A stretch of DNA of 64,000 bases, from assembly GCA_965232455.1 (NCBI GenBank), contig OZ246981.1:1302001-1366000 (forward strand). The letters run 5' to 3'. Shown in pieces: positions 8,074 through 17,152 of the stretch. Made by a program: the position numbers and the translations under genes. How positions within the stretch are numbered: the stretch's first letter is position 1; each line of letters begins with the position of its first letter. Under the pieces are notes generated by a model, which was not told the origin of the DNA, ran no database searches, and was given only the letters and a program-made list of their open reading frames with translations. The DNA is from JBFGFX01 sp965232455 (GTDB lineage Bacteria > Pseudomonadota > Gammaproteobacteria > Steroidobacterales > Woeseiaceae).

Positions 8074-10692
8074 ATGAATCTCGCAAAGCTGGGAGATCGC
8101 TGGGAACGGCTTGCGGAGCTGTTCGATCAGGCGTTGGCCCTGCCGTCCAGCGAGGTTGCCGATTTCTGCGCGCGTGAATGCGGCGACGACGGTGAACTGT
8201 ACGAGTTTCTCCATGATTTGCTCACGACGGCGGACATCGACGACGAGCAGATACGCCGCTCAATTTCCACTGTGGCGACAGAATTCGCTCACGGTCCCCC
8301 GCTGACCGGCGAACGACTCGGGGCCTATGTTGTCGATGAATTGATCGCCCGTGGCGGCATGGGTGAGGTCTACCTGGCTTCGCGCGCGGACGGGCAGTTC
8401 GAGAAAAGCGTCGCCGTCAAAGTCGTTAGCCGCAAACTCAACGAGGACGAGTACGTCGGGCACTTCCAGACCGAGTTGCGGGTGCTGGCGAAACTTCAGC
8501 ATCCGTACATCCCGGTCTTGATTGATGCAGGACAACTGCCCGATGGGCGGCCGTACTTCATGACCGAATACGTCCAGGGAATTCCCATTGACCGGTACTG
8601 TGACGAGCATCGCCTGTCAACGAAAAGTCGGGTCGAGTTATTCGAGAAACTCAGCGACGCCGTTCAGCACGCGCACAGCAATCTGGTCCTGCACCTCGAC
8701 ATAAAACCGGCAAACGTCATCGTCGAAGACAATGGAACCCCTCGCCTGCTCGACTTCGGCATAACCCGGCTGATGAGCGATCCGGAAACCGGACACAGGG
8801 CGTTTACGCCCGACTACGCAAGCCCGGAGCAAATCGCGGGCGAGCCGCCGACCGCGGCCAGCGACGTGTATTCCCTGGGCGTGCTCTTGTACCGTCTCCT
8901 GACCGGCCTCGAACCGTTCGATGGTCCCCGGCTTGCGGCCCCTGAAACCAAACTCGCCGAACGTGCGCAACTGACTCAACGAATCAGGGGGCGTATTGCA
9001 GCACCCGCCCTGGACGCCGATCTGCTCGCCATCGTACGAAAGGCGATGAGCTACTCGGCTGCGGCACGGTATCGGACGGTCGAGTCCCTGCAGAGGGATC
9101 TCAAACGCTATCGCAAGCACCTGCCGGTATCGGCGCGGCCACGAACCTTCGTTTATGCGTTCGGGAAGTACCTGCGCAGGCACGTGGTGCCTCTCTCCGT
9201 CATCACTTCCGTCGTCGCCGTCCTGCTTGCTTTCGCTGTTCGCGAGATTCAGCTCAGAACGGCAGCCCAGGCGGCCTACGCGGAAGCGGACGCGGCGCAC
9301 ACCCAGGCGGAACTCGAGGCAGAAACCCTCCGGCAGGTATCGAGCTTTCTCATCGAGCTCTTCGAGGTTTCGGACCCCGGCGAGGCCAGGGGCAACACCG
9401 TGACCGCGCGGGAGCTTCTCGATCGCGGCGCCGCCAGCATCAGCAGCGACCTGAGCAGCCAGCCGTTGGTGCGCGCGCGGCTGATGAGCACAATGGGCGG
9501 GGTGTACAGCAGCCTCGGGCTTTACGATGCCGCCACGGCGCTGGACGAGCAGGCACTGACGGTGCGCCTGGAAAACCTCGGGCCGGACCACCCGGAGGTC
9601 GCTGAGACGCTGTTCGCGTTAGGGGCTCTGTACAGCCAGCAGGCGCGTTACCAAGACGCCGAGACCGCGCATCAGCGAGCGCTGGCAATTCGCGAAAAAG
9701 TATTTGGCGCTGACCACCCCATCGTGGCCGAAAGCCTCACCGGTCTGGCGCAGGTCTGTTGGTACCTGGGTGACGCCGATATCGCGGAATCTCACAACAG
9801 GCGCGCGCTGCAAATCCGCGAGGCCGCGTTCGGCCCCGATCATCTTGAGGTTGCGACCAGCCTGGTTCACCTGGGCTGGCTGATGGAGCGAGAGGAGCGC
9901 TTCGACGAGGCGTACGCGATGTTGTCACGCGGATTGCGAATCCGCGACACGGTGCTGGGCGACGATCACTTTTTGGTCGCTGAGACCCTGGATTTGCTGG
10001 GTCAAATCAACACCGCGCGCGGCCATCACGAAGAAGCGGAAAGGCAGCTTCTTCGTTCGCTGACCATCCGCCGGAAGGTGCTGGAGGCCGGCCATCCGGA
10101 CATCGGGACGAGCCTGTTGTTAATTGGCCGCCTGTACCGTACGCAGCACCGTTACGAAGAAGCGCTGGTCAGCCTGCGCGGCGCGGAAAGCCATTTCGGC
10201 CAGGCGCTCGGCGACGACCACTTCCAGGTAGCGGTAGTTCTGGAGGATGCTGGGCTGGCGCTGGCCGAAATGGGACGGTGGACCGACGCCGAGGCTGCCT
10301 ACCGGCGCCGACTGGCCATTCTGGAAGGCACCTTTTCGTCCGACCACGTACTGGTAGGCAGAACTCTAAACAATCTCGGTTGGGTTCTGAGTGACGGCCT
10401 CCGGCGTTACGTCGACGGCGAACACATCCTGCGACGGGCGGTCGCCACTTTTTCCCGCCTGGAGCACCCCGACGATTATTGGAATGCGCTCAGCCGGTGG
10501 AGTCTGGCGAACAATCTCCGCGACCAGAAACGCTTCGACGACGCGGACGGGTTCTACCGCGAGGCGCGGGCCATTTTCGAGCGCAGCGGCGGTTCCGAAC
10601 GGCTGGACAATCCGAGTCTCGACGAATTGCTCGAGGACTACGCCAAAATGTTGCAGGAGGCAGGCCTCGATGCCGGAAACGATGCATTGTAG
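8074..10692 (+). CDS. Membrane Ser/Thr protein kinase with C-terminal TPR repeats
   Basis: 872 residues. An N-terminal helical segment (1-80) precedes a Hanks-type kinase domain (about 84-350): Gly loop ARGGMGEVYLA, lysine VAVKVV (K116), catalytic loop LHLDIKPANV (D209), DFG 227-229, and SPEQ in the activation segment. The usual HRD is HLD here, so it is a non-RD kinase. One membrane helix follows (about 371-389), then about ten kinesin-light-chain-like TPR units (GPDHPEVAETL type) predicted to be periplasmic. Such kinases are commonly paired with ECF sigma factors; one lies 745 bases downstream on the other strand. Confidence 0.93.
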   Translation: MNLAKLGDRWERLAELFDQALALPSSEVADFCARECGDDGELYEFLHDLLTTADIDDEQIRRSISTVATEFAHGPPLTGERLGAYVVDELIARGGMGEVYLASRADGQFEKSVAVKVVSRKLNEDEYVGHFQTELRVLAKLQHPYIPVLIDAGQLPDGRPYFMTEYVQGIPIDRYCDEHRLSTKSRVELFEKLSDAVQHAHSNLVLHLDIKPANVIVEDNGTPRLLDFGITRLMSDPETGHRAFTPDYASPEQIAGEPPTAASDVYSLGVLLYRLLTGLEPFDGPRLAAPETKLAERAQLTQRIRGRIAAPALDADLLAIVRKAMSYSAAARYRTVESLQRDLKRYRKHLPVSARPRTFVYAFGKYLRRHVVPLSVITSVVAVLLAFAVREIQLRTAAQAAYAEADAAHTQAELEAETLRQVSSFLIELFEVSDPGEARGNTVTARELLDRGAASISSDLSSQPLVRARLMSTMGGVYSSLGLYDAATALDEQALTVRLENLGPDHPEVAETLFALGALYSQQARYQDAETAHQRALAIREKVFGADHPIVAESLTGLAQVCWYLGDADIAESHNRRALQIREAAFGPDHLEVATSLVHLGWLMEREERFDEAYAMLSRGLRIRDTVLGDDHFLVAETLDLLGQINTARGHHEEAERQLLRSLTIRRKVLEAGHPDIGTSLLLIGRLYRTQHRYEEALVSLRGAESHFGQALGDDHFQVAVVLEDAGLALAEMGRWTDAEAAYRRRLAILEGTFSSDHVLVGRTLNNLGWVLSDGLRRYVDGEHILRRAVATFSRLEHPDDYWNALSRWSLANNLRDQKRFDDADGFYREARAIFERSGGSERLDNPSLDELLEDYAKMLQEAGLDAGNDAL

Positions 10693-10735
10693 ATTGCATA
10701 AGAACGGCGCCTGCGTGAACTGCCGGACACGCGCC

Positions 10736-10981
10736 CTATGATCGTTCGGTGTCTATACACCTCTGTAAGACGACGACGACTCTGGCCAGGACTGCGGCAA
10801 TCTCACTCGCCTCGCGCTGCGCCATGTTACTGACCGCGAGTTTCAGTTCCATATCCGACGCGGCGTGAGCCTCATCAAGGACACTCTGAAGTGCATTAGT
10901 CCGCCTTATTGCCTCGCGAAGCGCGAAGGTCTTTTCCGGACAGGGATCATCCTCGCGGTGACCGTCCTGTTCGTCAGGCAC
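10736..10981 (-). CDS. Small hypothetical protein coupled to the upstream ORF
   Basis: 81 residues with a GTG start two bases after the TAG stop of the preceding small ORF, so translational coupling is likely; there is no separate ribosome site. Charged N-terminus, then an alpha-helical stretch (ALREAIRRTNALQSVLDEAH, AQREASEIAAVLARVVVVLQ). Not recognised. It lies between the TPR-kinase and the ECF sigma gene, in the same direction as the sigma gene. Confidence 0.5.
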   Translation of the reverse strand: MPDEQDGHREDDPCPEKTFALREAIRRTNALQSVLDEAHAASDMELKLAVSNMAQREASEIAAVLARVVVVLQRCIDTERS

Positions 10982-10983
10982 GG

Positions 10984-11196
10984 CTAGGCAACTCTGATCG
11001 GTACGACGTTTCCCGGCTCTTTATCGGCAGAACGCTCGTGCATCCTACGAATGTACTTGCGGACATCGTCCACCGTCACCGTGTGGTCTTCTTCAACCTC
11101 AATGGTTACGTCTTCGCAAAAGTTCAGTATCTCGCGGTGCTCCTCGGGAGACGAATCTGTGCGGGTCTGAGACGATTGGTAGTCAAAATAATTCAT
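10984..11196 (-). CDS. Small acidic hypothetical protein
   Basis: 70 residues from MNYFDYQSSQTRTDSS. This start is preferred over an upstream ATG at 11247 because GGAG lies at the right spacing. Acidic middle (EEHREILNFCEDVTIEVEED) and a basic C-terminus (YIRRMHERS). Not recognised. It is followed directly by the GTG of the 81-aa ORF. The pair lies 240 bases downstream of the ECF sigma gene and could be its accessory or target genes (inference from position only). Confidence 0.5.
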   Translation of the reverse strand: MNYFDYQSSQTRTDSSPEEHREILNFCEDVTIEVEEDHTVTVDDVRKYIRRMHERSADKEPGNVVPIRVA

Positions 11197-11436
11197 AGGG
11201 TGCTCCGTGGATTCCTCCCGGTTCTGGCACGGCCCCGGCGAATCCAATCAAATCGAATCCTGTTAACCCCAACTTCGAAAACGACTCGCAAATCCTCGCA
11301 ACGAAATCCCCTCTTAGCGCCTACGTTTTGGAATACTCAATAAATCCGTTATTAATCAGCAATTAATACTGACAACTTGATGTAATTTCTTACTACTGAG
11401 TGAGCCGTACGACGGGGGGAAGACGCTTGCCTTACC

Positions 11437-11997
11437 TCACTTGACCGCAAGTCGCCGGGCGAGCAGCGCTTTGAGCATTCGCAGTTCCCGGTGCACCGTT
11501 GCTTCGGAGATGTCCAGGGCCGTGGCAGTTTCGGCGTAGGTTCCTCCACAAAAGTAGTACAGTTCGGCGATACGCACTTTCCGGGGATCCTTCTTCTCGA
11601 GGTCCGCCAGCACTTCTTCCAGCGCCAGGATATCGATCGATGCTTCCCTGGCGGCAATCTGGACGTCGTCGATCGACACCTTGTCGACCCCGCCGCCCCG
11701 TTTTTGACTCCCCTTTGCCCGGGCGTGATCGACGAGTATTTGCCGCATGAGGTTCGCGACGATACCGACGAAGTGGCCCCTGTTTTCCAGTTCGGTTTTG
11801 ACGTCGCCCAGACGGCAGAAGGCCTCGTTGATCAACGCGGTCGCTTGCAGTGTATGCCGGGGCCGACCGCGCATGTAACTGTTCGCCACCCTGTGCAGTT
11901 CGTCGTACACGGCCGGCATTATCTGATCCATGAGCGCGGAATCGCCGCCGGTCCGCCACTCGTTTAGCAATTGAGTAATTTCTTTCTGTTTTTTCAC
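11437..11997 (-). CDS. ECF-type RNA polymerase sigma factor (kinase-associated group)
   Basis: 186 residues with sigma region 2 (about 25-95: YDELHRVANSYMRGR, HTLQATALINEAF, HFVGIVANLMRQILVDHAR) and region 4 helix-turn-helix (about 128-178: RKVRIAELYYFCGGTYAETA, SEATVHRELRMLKALLARR). The HTLQATALINEAF block is a hallmark of the sigma group often found beside TPR Ser/Thr kinases. No anti-sigma gene is adjacent. The neighbouring kinase at 8074-10692 suggests activation by phosphorylation, as described for EcfP-PknT in Vibrio; T49 or T53 are candidate sites (inference). Confidence 0.88.
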   Translation of the reverse strand: MKKQKEITQLLNEWRTGGDSALMDQIMPAVYDELHRVANSYMRGRPRHTLQATALINEAFCRLGDVKTELENRGHFVGIVANLMRQILVDHARAKGSQKRGGGVDKVSIDDVQIAAREASIDILALEEVLADLEKKDPRKVRIAELYYFCGGTYAETATALDISEATVHRELRMLKALLARRLAVK

Positions 11998-12097
11998 ATT
12001 TGCCGGTTTAGAACGCAGACCCGCACCGCCAGGAGTCTACGCGATCGATACCATGAAAACGGGACCTCCGACATTCAGCGCGAACCATGGCGCTGCA

Positions 12098-12841
12098 TCA
12101 GGGCTTCCTGAACAACAGCGTAAAGCGGTCGGTATTGCCGGTAACGGTCCGGCGGCCTACTTCGTAGCGCAGTTCGTCGTCGGGTCGGTAGTGCAAGTCT
12201 GAGTAGTCGACGAACTCGAAGCCGGCATCCAGAATCTCCTTGACGGCAACGACCGGATCGACACGTCGGCGGTTTTCACTCGTCAGCGGCTCCATATGCC
12301 GCGCCGTGTGATCGACGACGCCGTAAAGGCCGCCGGACTTGAGCGACGCGAATACCGCAGCGTTGATCATTGCACGCGCCTCGGGCGTGAAGTTATGGAG
12401 GTTGCGGAAAGTTACGACCAGATCGGCGTCATCGACCTCCAGGTCGACGTTGTCGAGATTGTTCAAGCGGAACGGTTCGGTACGTTCAAACGTGCTGCGT
12501 GTGTCGATGAACTCGACACCCTCGAAACCGGGCTGGCCCAGCATGTCGCGAACGCGATTAGCTCCGAGCGCAACGTACAACTGCCCCCTTTCCCGAAGGA
12601 CCGGGCCGAGCACCTTCGTGTACCAGCCGCCGCCCGGCACCAGCTCGACGACTTTCATGTCGTCCTGAAGACCGAAGAAACGCAATGTTTCGAGCGGTTT
12701 ACGATTGGCGTCACGCGCTCTTTCGGCGTCGGACCTGGCGTCACTCGCAAGTGCGGCGTTGACTTTGTCTTCCAGCACATCAGCCTGCGCCATGCCGGCA
12801 ATCAGGATGCAACCACACGCTAGCAAACGGACAAACTTCAT
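12098..12841 (-). CDS. Exported SAM-dependent methyltransferase-like protein
   Basis: 247 residues starting MKFVRLLACGCILIAGMAQA, a signal peptide; GAGGAG precedes this ATG, so a longer reading to 13009 is rejected. After an N-terminal helix (RDANRKPLETLRFFGL), the class I methyltransferase core shows motif I as VVELVPGGGWYTKVL, and DADLVVTFRNLHNF where motif IV is expected. It belongs with predicted exported methyltransferases (COG4798-like). Periplasm is an odd place for a SAM enzyme, so its activity is uncertain. Gly-rich motif I is intact. Confidence 0.82.
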   Translation of the reverse strand: MKFVRLLACGCILIAGMAQADVLEDKVNAALASDARSDAERARDANRKPLETLRFFGLQDDMKVVELVPGGGWYTKVLGPVLRERGQLYVALGANRVRDMLGQPGFEGVEFIDTRSTFERTEPFRLNNLDNVDLEVDDADLVVTFRNLHNFTPEARAMINAAVFASLKSGGLYGVVDHTARHMEPLTSENRRRVDPVVAVKEILDAGFEFVDYSDLHYRPDDELRYEVGRRTVTGNTDRFTLLFRKP

Positions 12842-12986
12842 CTCTTCTCCTCGGGGGTCTGAGCAAACATGGGGCGATACTGCGAACGGACACTCTACCC
12901 GTTCTCCGCCGAGATTGCATTTGCCGAACCGGGCCCGGCCATATAACGGATACGCATGGCGCGATACCGCTTTTTCGGCACAGCAG

Positions 12987-14636
12987 CTAGCGTTCCCACA
13001 CAATCGCATCCGAGAACTTCTGATCGATCAGCTCGCCATACTTCGCTTCCAGCTTGTCGCGCTTCAGCTTCAGGGTCGGCGTCAGCAAATCGTTCTCGGT
13101 AGTCCATTCATCGACAACAATTACCATGTTCAGTATTCGCTCGTGTGATTCCGCTTTTGCATTTACCGCCTCCAGCGTCGTTTGCAGGCTGGCCCTTATA
13201 TCCTCCTTCGGGACGTGTCGAGCCGTCTCGGAAAGCACGACGACCGCCACCGGCGCGGGCAGCCCCGACCCCATGACGCAGATCTGTTCGAGCAGCGGGT
13301 TCCCGGACAGCCTGGATTCGATGGGAACCGGCGTCACGTATTTCCCCTTCGCGGTCTTGAATATATCTTTCACTCTTCCCGTTATGCGATAGGCCCGCAG
13401 TGGATCACTCCACTGCGCCCGGTCTCCGGTGCGGAAGAATCCGTCGTCGGTGAAGGATTCACGGGTCAGATCAGGCTGCTTGTAATACCCGGTAAACAGC
13501 CCCGGACTGCGCAAGAGTATTTCGCCCTCGTCGGACAGCTTCATTTCGGTGCCGTCGAGCGGCTCGCCAATTGTGCCGATTCGCTCCGCCAGGTACGGCA
13601 CATTGCCGCAGGACAACCCGCCCGTTTCGCTCATGCCCCAACCCTCGCCAATTCCGACGCCGAGCCGTTTCCACCACTTCAGCGTCAACGGCGAGATCGG
13701 CGCGCTGCCGGAGCCGAAGCTGCGACAGTTCCCGAAACCCAATTCGTCGCGAATTTTTTTTGCAACCATCGGCCCGATGAAAGGCAATGCCAGCATAGCC
13801 CGCAGTTTCGTCGGCGAAATCTTTGCGTGCACACCCGATTGAAACTTGACCCACAGCCGGGGCACGGAGATAAATATTGTCGGTCGCGCCCGTTTCAGGT
13901 CGTCTACGAACGTGTCCAGGGATTCGACGAAGGAACACTCGCAGCCGCCGTATATCGCCGGCCCGGCGGTGCAGGTGCGTTCGGTAATGTGCGCGAGCGG
14001 CAGGTAAGAAAAGAGATGATCGTCCGAAGTGCCGTCATTCGCCGCCAGCGTGGTTTGGCTCGCGTAGGCGTATGCGCCGTAGCTGAGAACGACACCCTTT
14101 GGCTGCCCGGTGCTGCCGGAGGTATACAAGATCGTCATCTCATCGCTTGCATGCGGGCTGTGCGGTTCCGCCAGCGGTTCATTGCGGTCGATGAGGTTTT
14201 CCCAGCGGTGCCCGCATTTCATCGTCTCGTACGGGAAGGAGATCGTGATCGCGGACGGGCCAATCGCCGCCTCGGCCATGCCGGGTTGGTCGAGCTTACC
14301 GACGAAGACCGCCTTCGCCTCGCTGTGTTCCATGGCATGGCCAATCGTTTCTTCGTTCGCCGTCGGATAAATCGGTACGGAGACGAGGCCGGCCATCGAA
14401 ATAGCCATGTCGGCCAGAAACCATTCGGCGCAATTCTTCGAGAGGATGGCGACTTTGTCCCCTTTTTCCAGCCCGAGACCGCGCAGCGCTCCGGCTATAC
14501 GCCGGCAGCTGTCCTCGCACTCTCGCCAGGTAAATCTGCGCAGTTCGCCGTCTACCGGTTGATTCAGGAAGATACGGTCCGGCGTCTTTTCGGCCCAGTT
14601 GATGAGCGCCTGATGCGCTGTTAGGAGTTCACTCAT
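12987..14636 (-). CDS. AMP-binding long-chain acyl-CoA synthetase-like enzyme
   Basis: 549 residues of the adenylate-forming superfamily (FAA1/COG1022 type). Motifs: phosphate loop ILYTSGSTGQPKGVVLSYGA, GEGWGMSETGG (A5), YRITGRVKDIFKTAKGKYV (A7-A8 hinge) and a C-terminal TPTLKLKRDKLEAKY segment. Expected to activate a carboxylic acid, probably a long-chain fatty acid, with ATP and join it to CoA. The catalytic Lys of the C-terminal domain is probably in TPTLKLKR. Cytoplasmic. Divergent from the MFS gene; no operon partner. Confidence 0.92.
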   Translation of the reverse strand: MSELLTAHQALINWAEKTPDRIFLNQPVDGELRRFTWRECEDSCRRIAGALRGLGLEKGDKVAILSKNCAEWFLADMAISMAGLVSVPIYPTANEETIGHAMEHSEAKAVFVGKLDQPGMAEAAIGPSAITISFPYETMKCGHRWENLIDRNEPLAEPHSPHASDEMTILYTSGSTGQPKGVVLSYGAYAYASQTTLAANDGTSDDHLFSYLPLAHITERTCTAGPAIYGGCECSFVESLDTFVDDLKRARPTIFISVPRLWVKFQSGVHAKISPTKLRAMLALPFIGPMVAKKIRDELGFGNCRSFGSGSAPISPLTLKWWKRLGVGIGEGWGMSETGGLSCGNVPYLAERIGTIGEPLDGTEMKLSDEGEILLRSPGLFTGYYKQPDLTRESFTDDGFFRTGDRAQWSDPLRAYRITGRVKDIFKTAKGKYVTPVPIESRLSGNPLLEQICVMGSGLPAPVAVVVLSETARHVPKEDIRASLQTTLEAVNAKAESHERILNMVIVVDEWTTENDLLTPTLKLKRDKLEAKYGELIDQKFSDAIVWER

Positions 14637-14882
14637 GAATCGGTTTTATCTCGCTTGAAATGCGACGGCAGCTCTTGACGCCGTCGGTGCTTCGCCAGAA
14701 GACCTCTCTGCACTACGAATTTGTTACAGGGTCGATATGACGCGTAAGCGCCTGGAAGCCCTGTCGGCACTATTATGCAGTGGAATCTGGCGCCCTGCTC
14801 TTCTCTCGGGCCCAAGGATCGTGCAGGATGGCCTGCCCGAAACGATCGCCCAATGCCAGCAGTTCGTGAGCTGCCAGAACCG

Positions 14883-16169
14883 ATGACAAAAACTCCCGGC
14901 AAATACGCCCTGTTATTCATTTTCATCACCGTGACGCTCAATATGATCGGCTTTGGCGTCATCATTCCCGTGATGCCGCAACTGATCATGGACGTCACCG
15001 GCGAGGACCTTGCGCCCGCGGCGCAGTGGGGCGGCTACCTGTCTCTCGTTTACGCCCTGATGCAGTTCGTCATGATGCCCGTCATCGGCGGGTTGTCCGA
15101 TCGATTCGGTCGCAGGCCGGTGTTGCTTGTCTCCATGGCCGCTTATGCGTTCGATTTTTTCATCATGGCGATCGCACCTGTGATCGGGGTCATCGTCGTT
15201 GCGCGGATTCTGGCCGGCGCTTTCGCCGCAACGTTTTCGACGGCAAACGCCTACATCGCCGACATCTCGCCTCCGGAGAAGCGCGCGGCGAACTTCGGTC
15301 TGATGGGTGCTGCGTTCGGTCTCGGATTTATCATTGGTCCGGGTATCGGCGGATTGCTTGGCGAACAGTTTGGGCCGCGGGCGCCTTTCTTCTTCGTCGC
15401 CGCGTTGGGCGCCATCAACTTTTTGTTCGGCGCCTTCGTACTGCCGGAAACCCTGGCGCAGGAAAATCGTCGCCCTTTCGAGTGGAAACGCGCCAATGCG
15501 TTCGGCAACTTCAGACAGTTCGCGAAGTACCCGATCATGTTGCCTATCGCAGGCGTCCTCTTTTTGTCACAACTCGCGCACTGGACCTACCCGTCGGTGT
15601 GGTCTTATTACGCCGAAGAGAAATTCGCCTGGACGCCGGACCTCATTGGCGCATCTTTGATGTTCGTCGGCCTGGCGGCGGCGATCGTTCAGGGCGGATT
15701 GACGCGCGTCGTCGTTCCCCGGATAGGCGAGCGCGCTTCGGCCACCTTCGCGATGTGTGTGACGGCGGTTGCCTATGTCGGCTTCGCCTTGGCGAACGCG
15801 GGTTGGATGGTCTACGCCATCATTGCCTTTTCGGCGCTCGGCGGGCTCGCTCAACCGGCGCTTCAGGGCATCATGTCGAGAACGATGCCGGCTGACGCAC
15901 AAGGTGAACTACAAGGCGCCATTGGCGCTGTCACCAGCGTCTCGATGATATTGGGGCCACCTTTGATGACACAGATTTTTGCCGCTTTCTCCGCCCCGGA
16001 CAAACCCTTCGCGATCGGCGGTGTCACGTTGTTGCGCGATGGAGCGCCGTTTTATTTCCCCGGCGCGCCCTTCGTTTTCTCGGCATTTCTGGAAGCCTGC
16101 GCGCTGCTCATGCTGTTCGTTGCGTTCGCCCGCATCCTCCGCCCGCGTGAGGACGACGCGCCCTCCTGA
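14883..16169 (+). CDS. MFS transporter, TetA-like (DHA1 drug:H+ antiporter type)
   Basis: 428 residues from MTKTPGKYALLFIFITVTLN. This start places the first helix correctly, although no strong ribosome site is seen and an ATG at 14775 gives a longer reading. Twelve membrane helices are evident, with motif A GGLSDRFGRRPVLL after helix 2 and a second, weaker loop between helices 8 and 9. GIGGLLGEQFGPRAPFFFVA and VLPETL are typical of TCR/Tet-family exporters. It probably exports a small hydrophobic molecule by proton exchange; the substrate is unknown. Confidence 0.88.
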   Translation: MTKTPGKYALLFIFITVTLNMIGFGVIIPVMPQLIMDVTGEDLAPAAQWGGYLSLVYALMQFVMMPVIGGLSDRFGRRPVLLVSMAAYAFDFFIMAIAPVIGVIVVARILAGAFAATFSTANAYIADISPPEKRAANFGLMGAAFGLGFIIGPGIGGLLGEQFGPRAPFFFVAALGAINFLFGAFVLPETLAQENRRPFEWKRANAFGNFRQFAKYPIMLPIAGVLFLSQLAHWTYPSVWSYYAEEKFAWTPDLIGASLMFVGLAAAIVQGGLTRVVVPRIGERASATFAMCVTAVAYVGFALANAGWMVYAIIAFSALGGLAQPALQGIMSRTMPADAQGELQGAIGAVTSVSMILGPPLMTQIFAAFSAPDKPFAIGGVTLLRDGAPFYFPGAPFVFSAFLEACALLMLFVAFARILRPREDDAPS

Positions 16170-16200
16170 ACTAACGAAACCGGCAACAAGATGCCTTTCG

Positions 16201-16839
16201 TCAATTCGTCGTTCTCTCAACGGCACCGTCGATGATCGCTTTCCACTCAACACCGGCCGGCTCCACATAGCTCAGGTCGCCGCTGTTCGACGCGCTCCAC
16301 AGCACGACATCCGGGCTCAAGGCCCGATAGGTTTCCAGGCTTTCGAGCAAGGCTTCCCGGCTCCCACCGTCGGATGAAATGACGAGCGTTTCCCAGCCCG
16401 TTTTGGATCGGAACAGTGTGTCGCCGGTGAACAGATAGGTGCGACCATAGGGGGAGCGATACAGGAACGAGACGCTTCCGTTCGTATGCCCCGGTGTGTG
16501 CAGCACCTCGAGCCCGAGATGCTGTTCGACATCGCCGGAGAACGCGACGTCCACCTCGCAAGACGGCAGGACCGCGGGTTTCTCTTCGGCGTGGCAGCAC
16601 AACTTCGACCCGAACCGGTCACGAATGCGTCTTAGCGAATCTCCTGCCTCGTGACGGTGGCTCAGGTACTGGTAGTCAATGCCGCCGAGCGCGGCAATGC
16701 GGTCGATCTCCCCGGCGTGACCCGTGTTGTAGATAAGGGCGTTACCCTCCTCTCTCTGCAGGAAAAAGGCATGCGAGTGAACGCTCCCGAACGGTATCTC
16801 CAGCTTCGTTTGCCAGAGATCATCGAATATCTGTTTCAT
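16201..16839 (-). CDS. MBL-fold hydrolase with atypical metal site
   Basis: 212 residues, last gene of the oxidase operon. The metallo-beta-lactamase fold is clear, but the first metal motif reads LSHRHEAGDSL instead of HxHxDH; further ligands appear in HTPGHTNGSV and FTGDTLF, and the last His position is WSASNSGD. Such HRHEAG forms occur in a subgroup of MBL proteins, so altered metal binding rather than decay is likely. Expected to hydrolyse a thioester, phosphoester or similar bond; flavodiiron NO reductases share the fold, but no flavodoxin domain is here. Ends the run starting at 21898. Confidence 0.85.
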   Translation of the reverse strand: MKQIFDDLWQTKLEIPFGSVHSHAFFLQREEGNALIYNTGHAGEIDRIAALGGIDYQYLSHRHEAGDSLRRIRDRFGSKLCCHAEEKPAVLPSCEVDVAFSGDVEQHLGLEVLHTPGHTNGSVSFLYRSPYGRTYLFTGDTLFRSKTGWETLVISSDGGSREALLESLETYRALSPDVVLWSASNSGDLSYVEPAGVEWKAIIDGAVERTTN

Positions 16840-16872
16840 CCTGCTCGTCCCATGCGCCGGGGGACCCTCACA

Positions 16873-17100
16873 TCATCGCCAGTAGCCGTTGGCGGCCGCG
16901 ACGGTCTGGAAATTGATCGCAACCACCTGCGATGCGGCGGTGAGACTGTCGGCGTTTTCGGCATACTCGGGGCGCAGCCTCTGACGCACTTCGTCCGAGG
17001 GCTGCGTGTATTTGACGCCCATCCGGGCAAGCTTGATAGCCAGCTCGAACCCCTCCTGCGGAGTGGCTGTCGTTAGCGTTTCCAACCACGTGTCAGACAT
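16873..17100 (-). CDS. Small hypothetical protein in oxidase operon
   Basis: 75 residues, soluble, helical (EGFELAIKLARMGVKYTQPS, DSLTAASQVVAINFQTVAAA), no Cys. A strong AAGGAGGG ribosome site precedes the ATG at 17100. It lies 52 bases after the cytochrome c gene and 33 bases before the MBL gene, so it is part of the operon. Not recognised; an assembly or accessory role is possible from position only. Confidence 0.65.
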   Translation of the reverse strand: MSDTWLETLTTATPQEGFELAIKLARMGVKYTQPSDEVRQRLRPEYAENADSLTAASQVVAINFQTVAAANGYWR

Positions 17101-17152
17101 TTCAAACCCTCCTTTTCCGGTTACCGTTTTTGAACATCTGCGGTCTCGGCGC

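Noticed and set aside
12842..13009. N-terminal extension of the exported methyltransferase
   Set aside because: It overlaps the end of the acyl-CoA ligase gene, lacks a ribosome site and would bury the signal peptide; the ATG at 12841 has GAGGAG.
16201..16839. Flavodiiron NO reductase
   Set aside because: The MBL fold is shared, but there is no flavodoxin domain and the metal motif differs from HxExDH.
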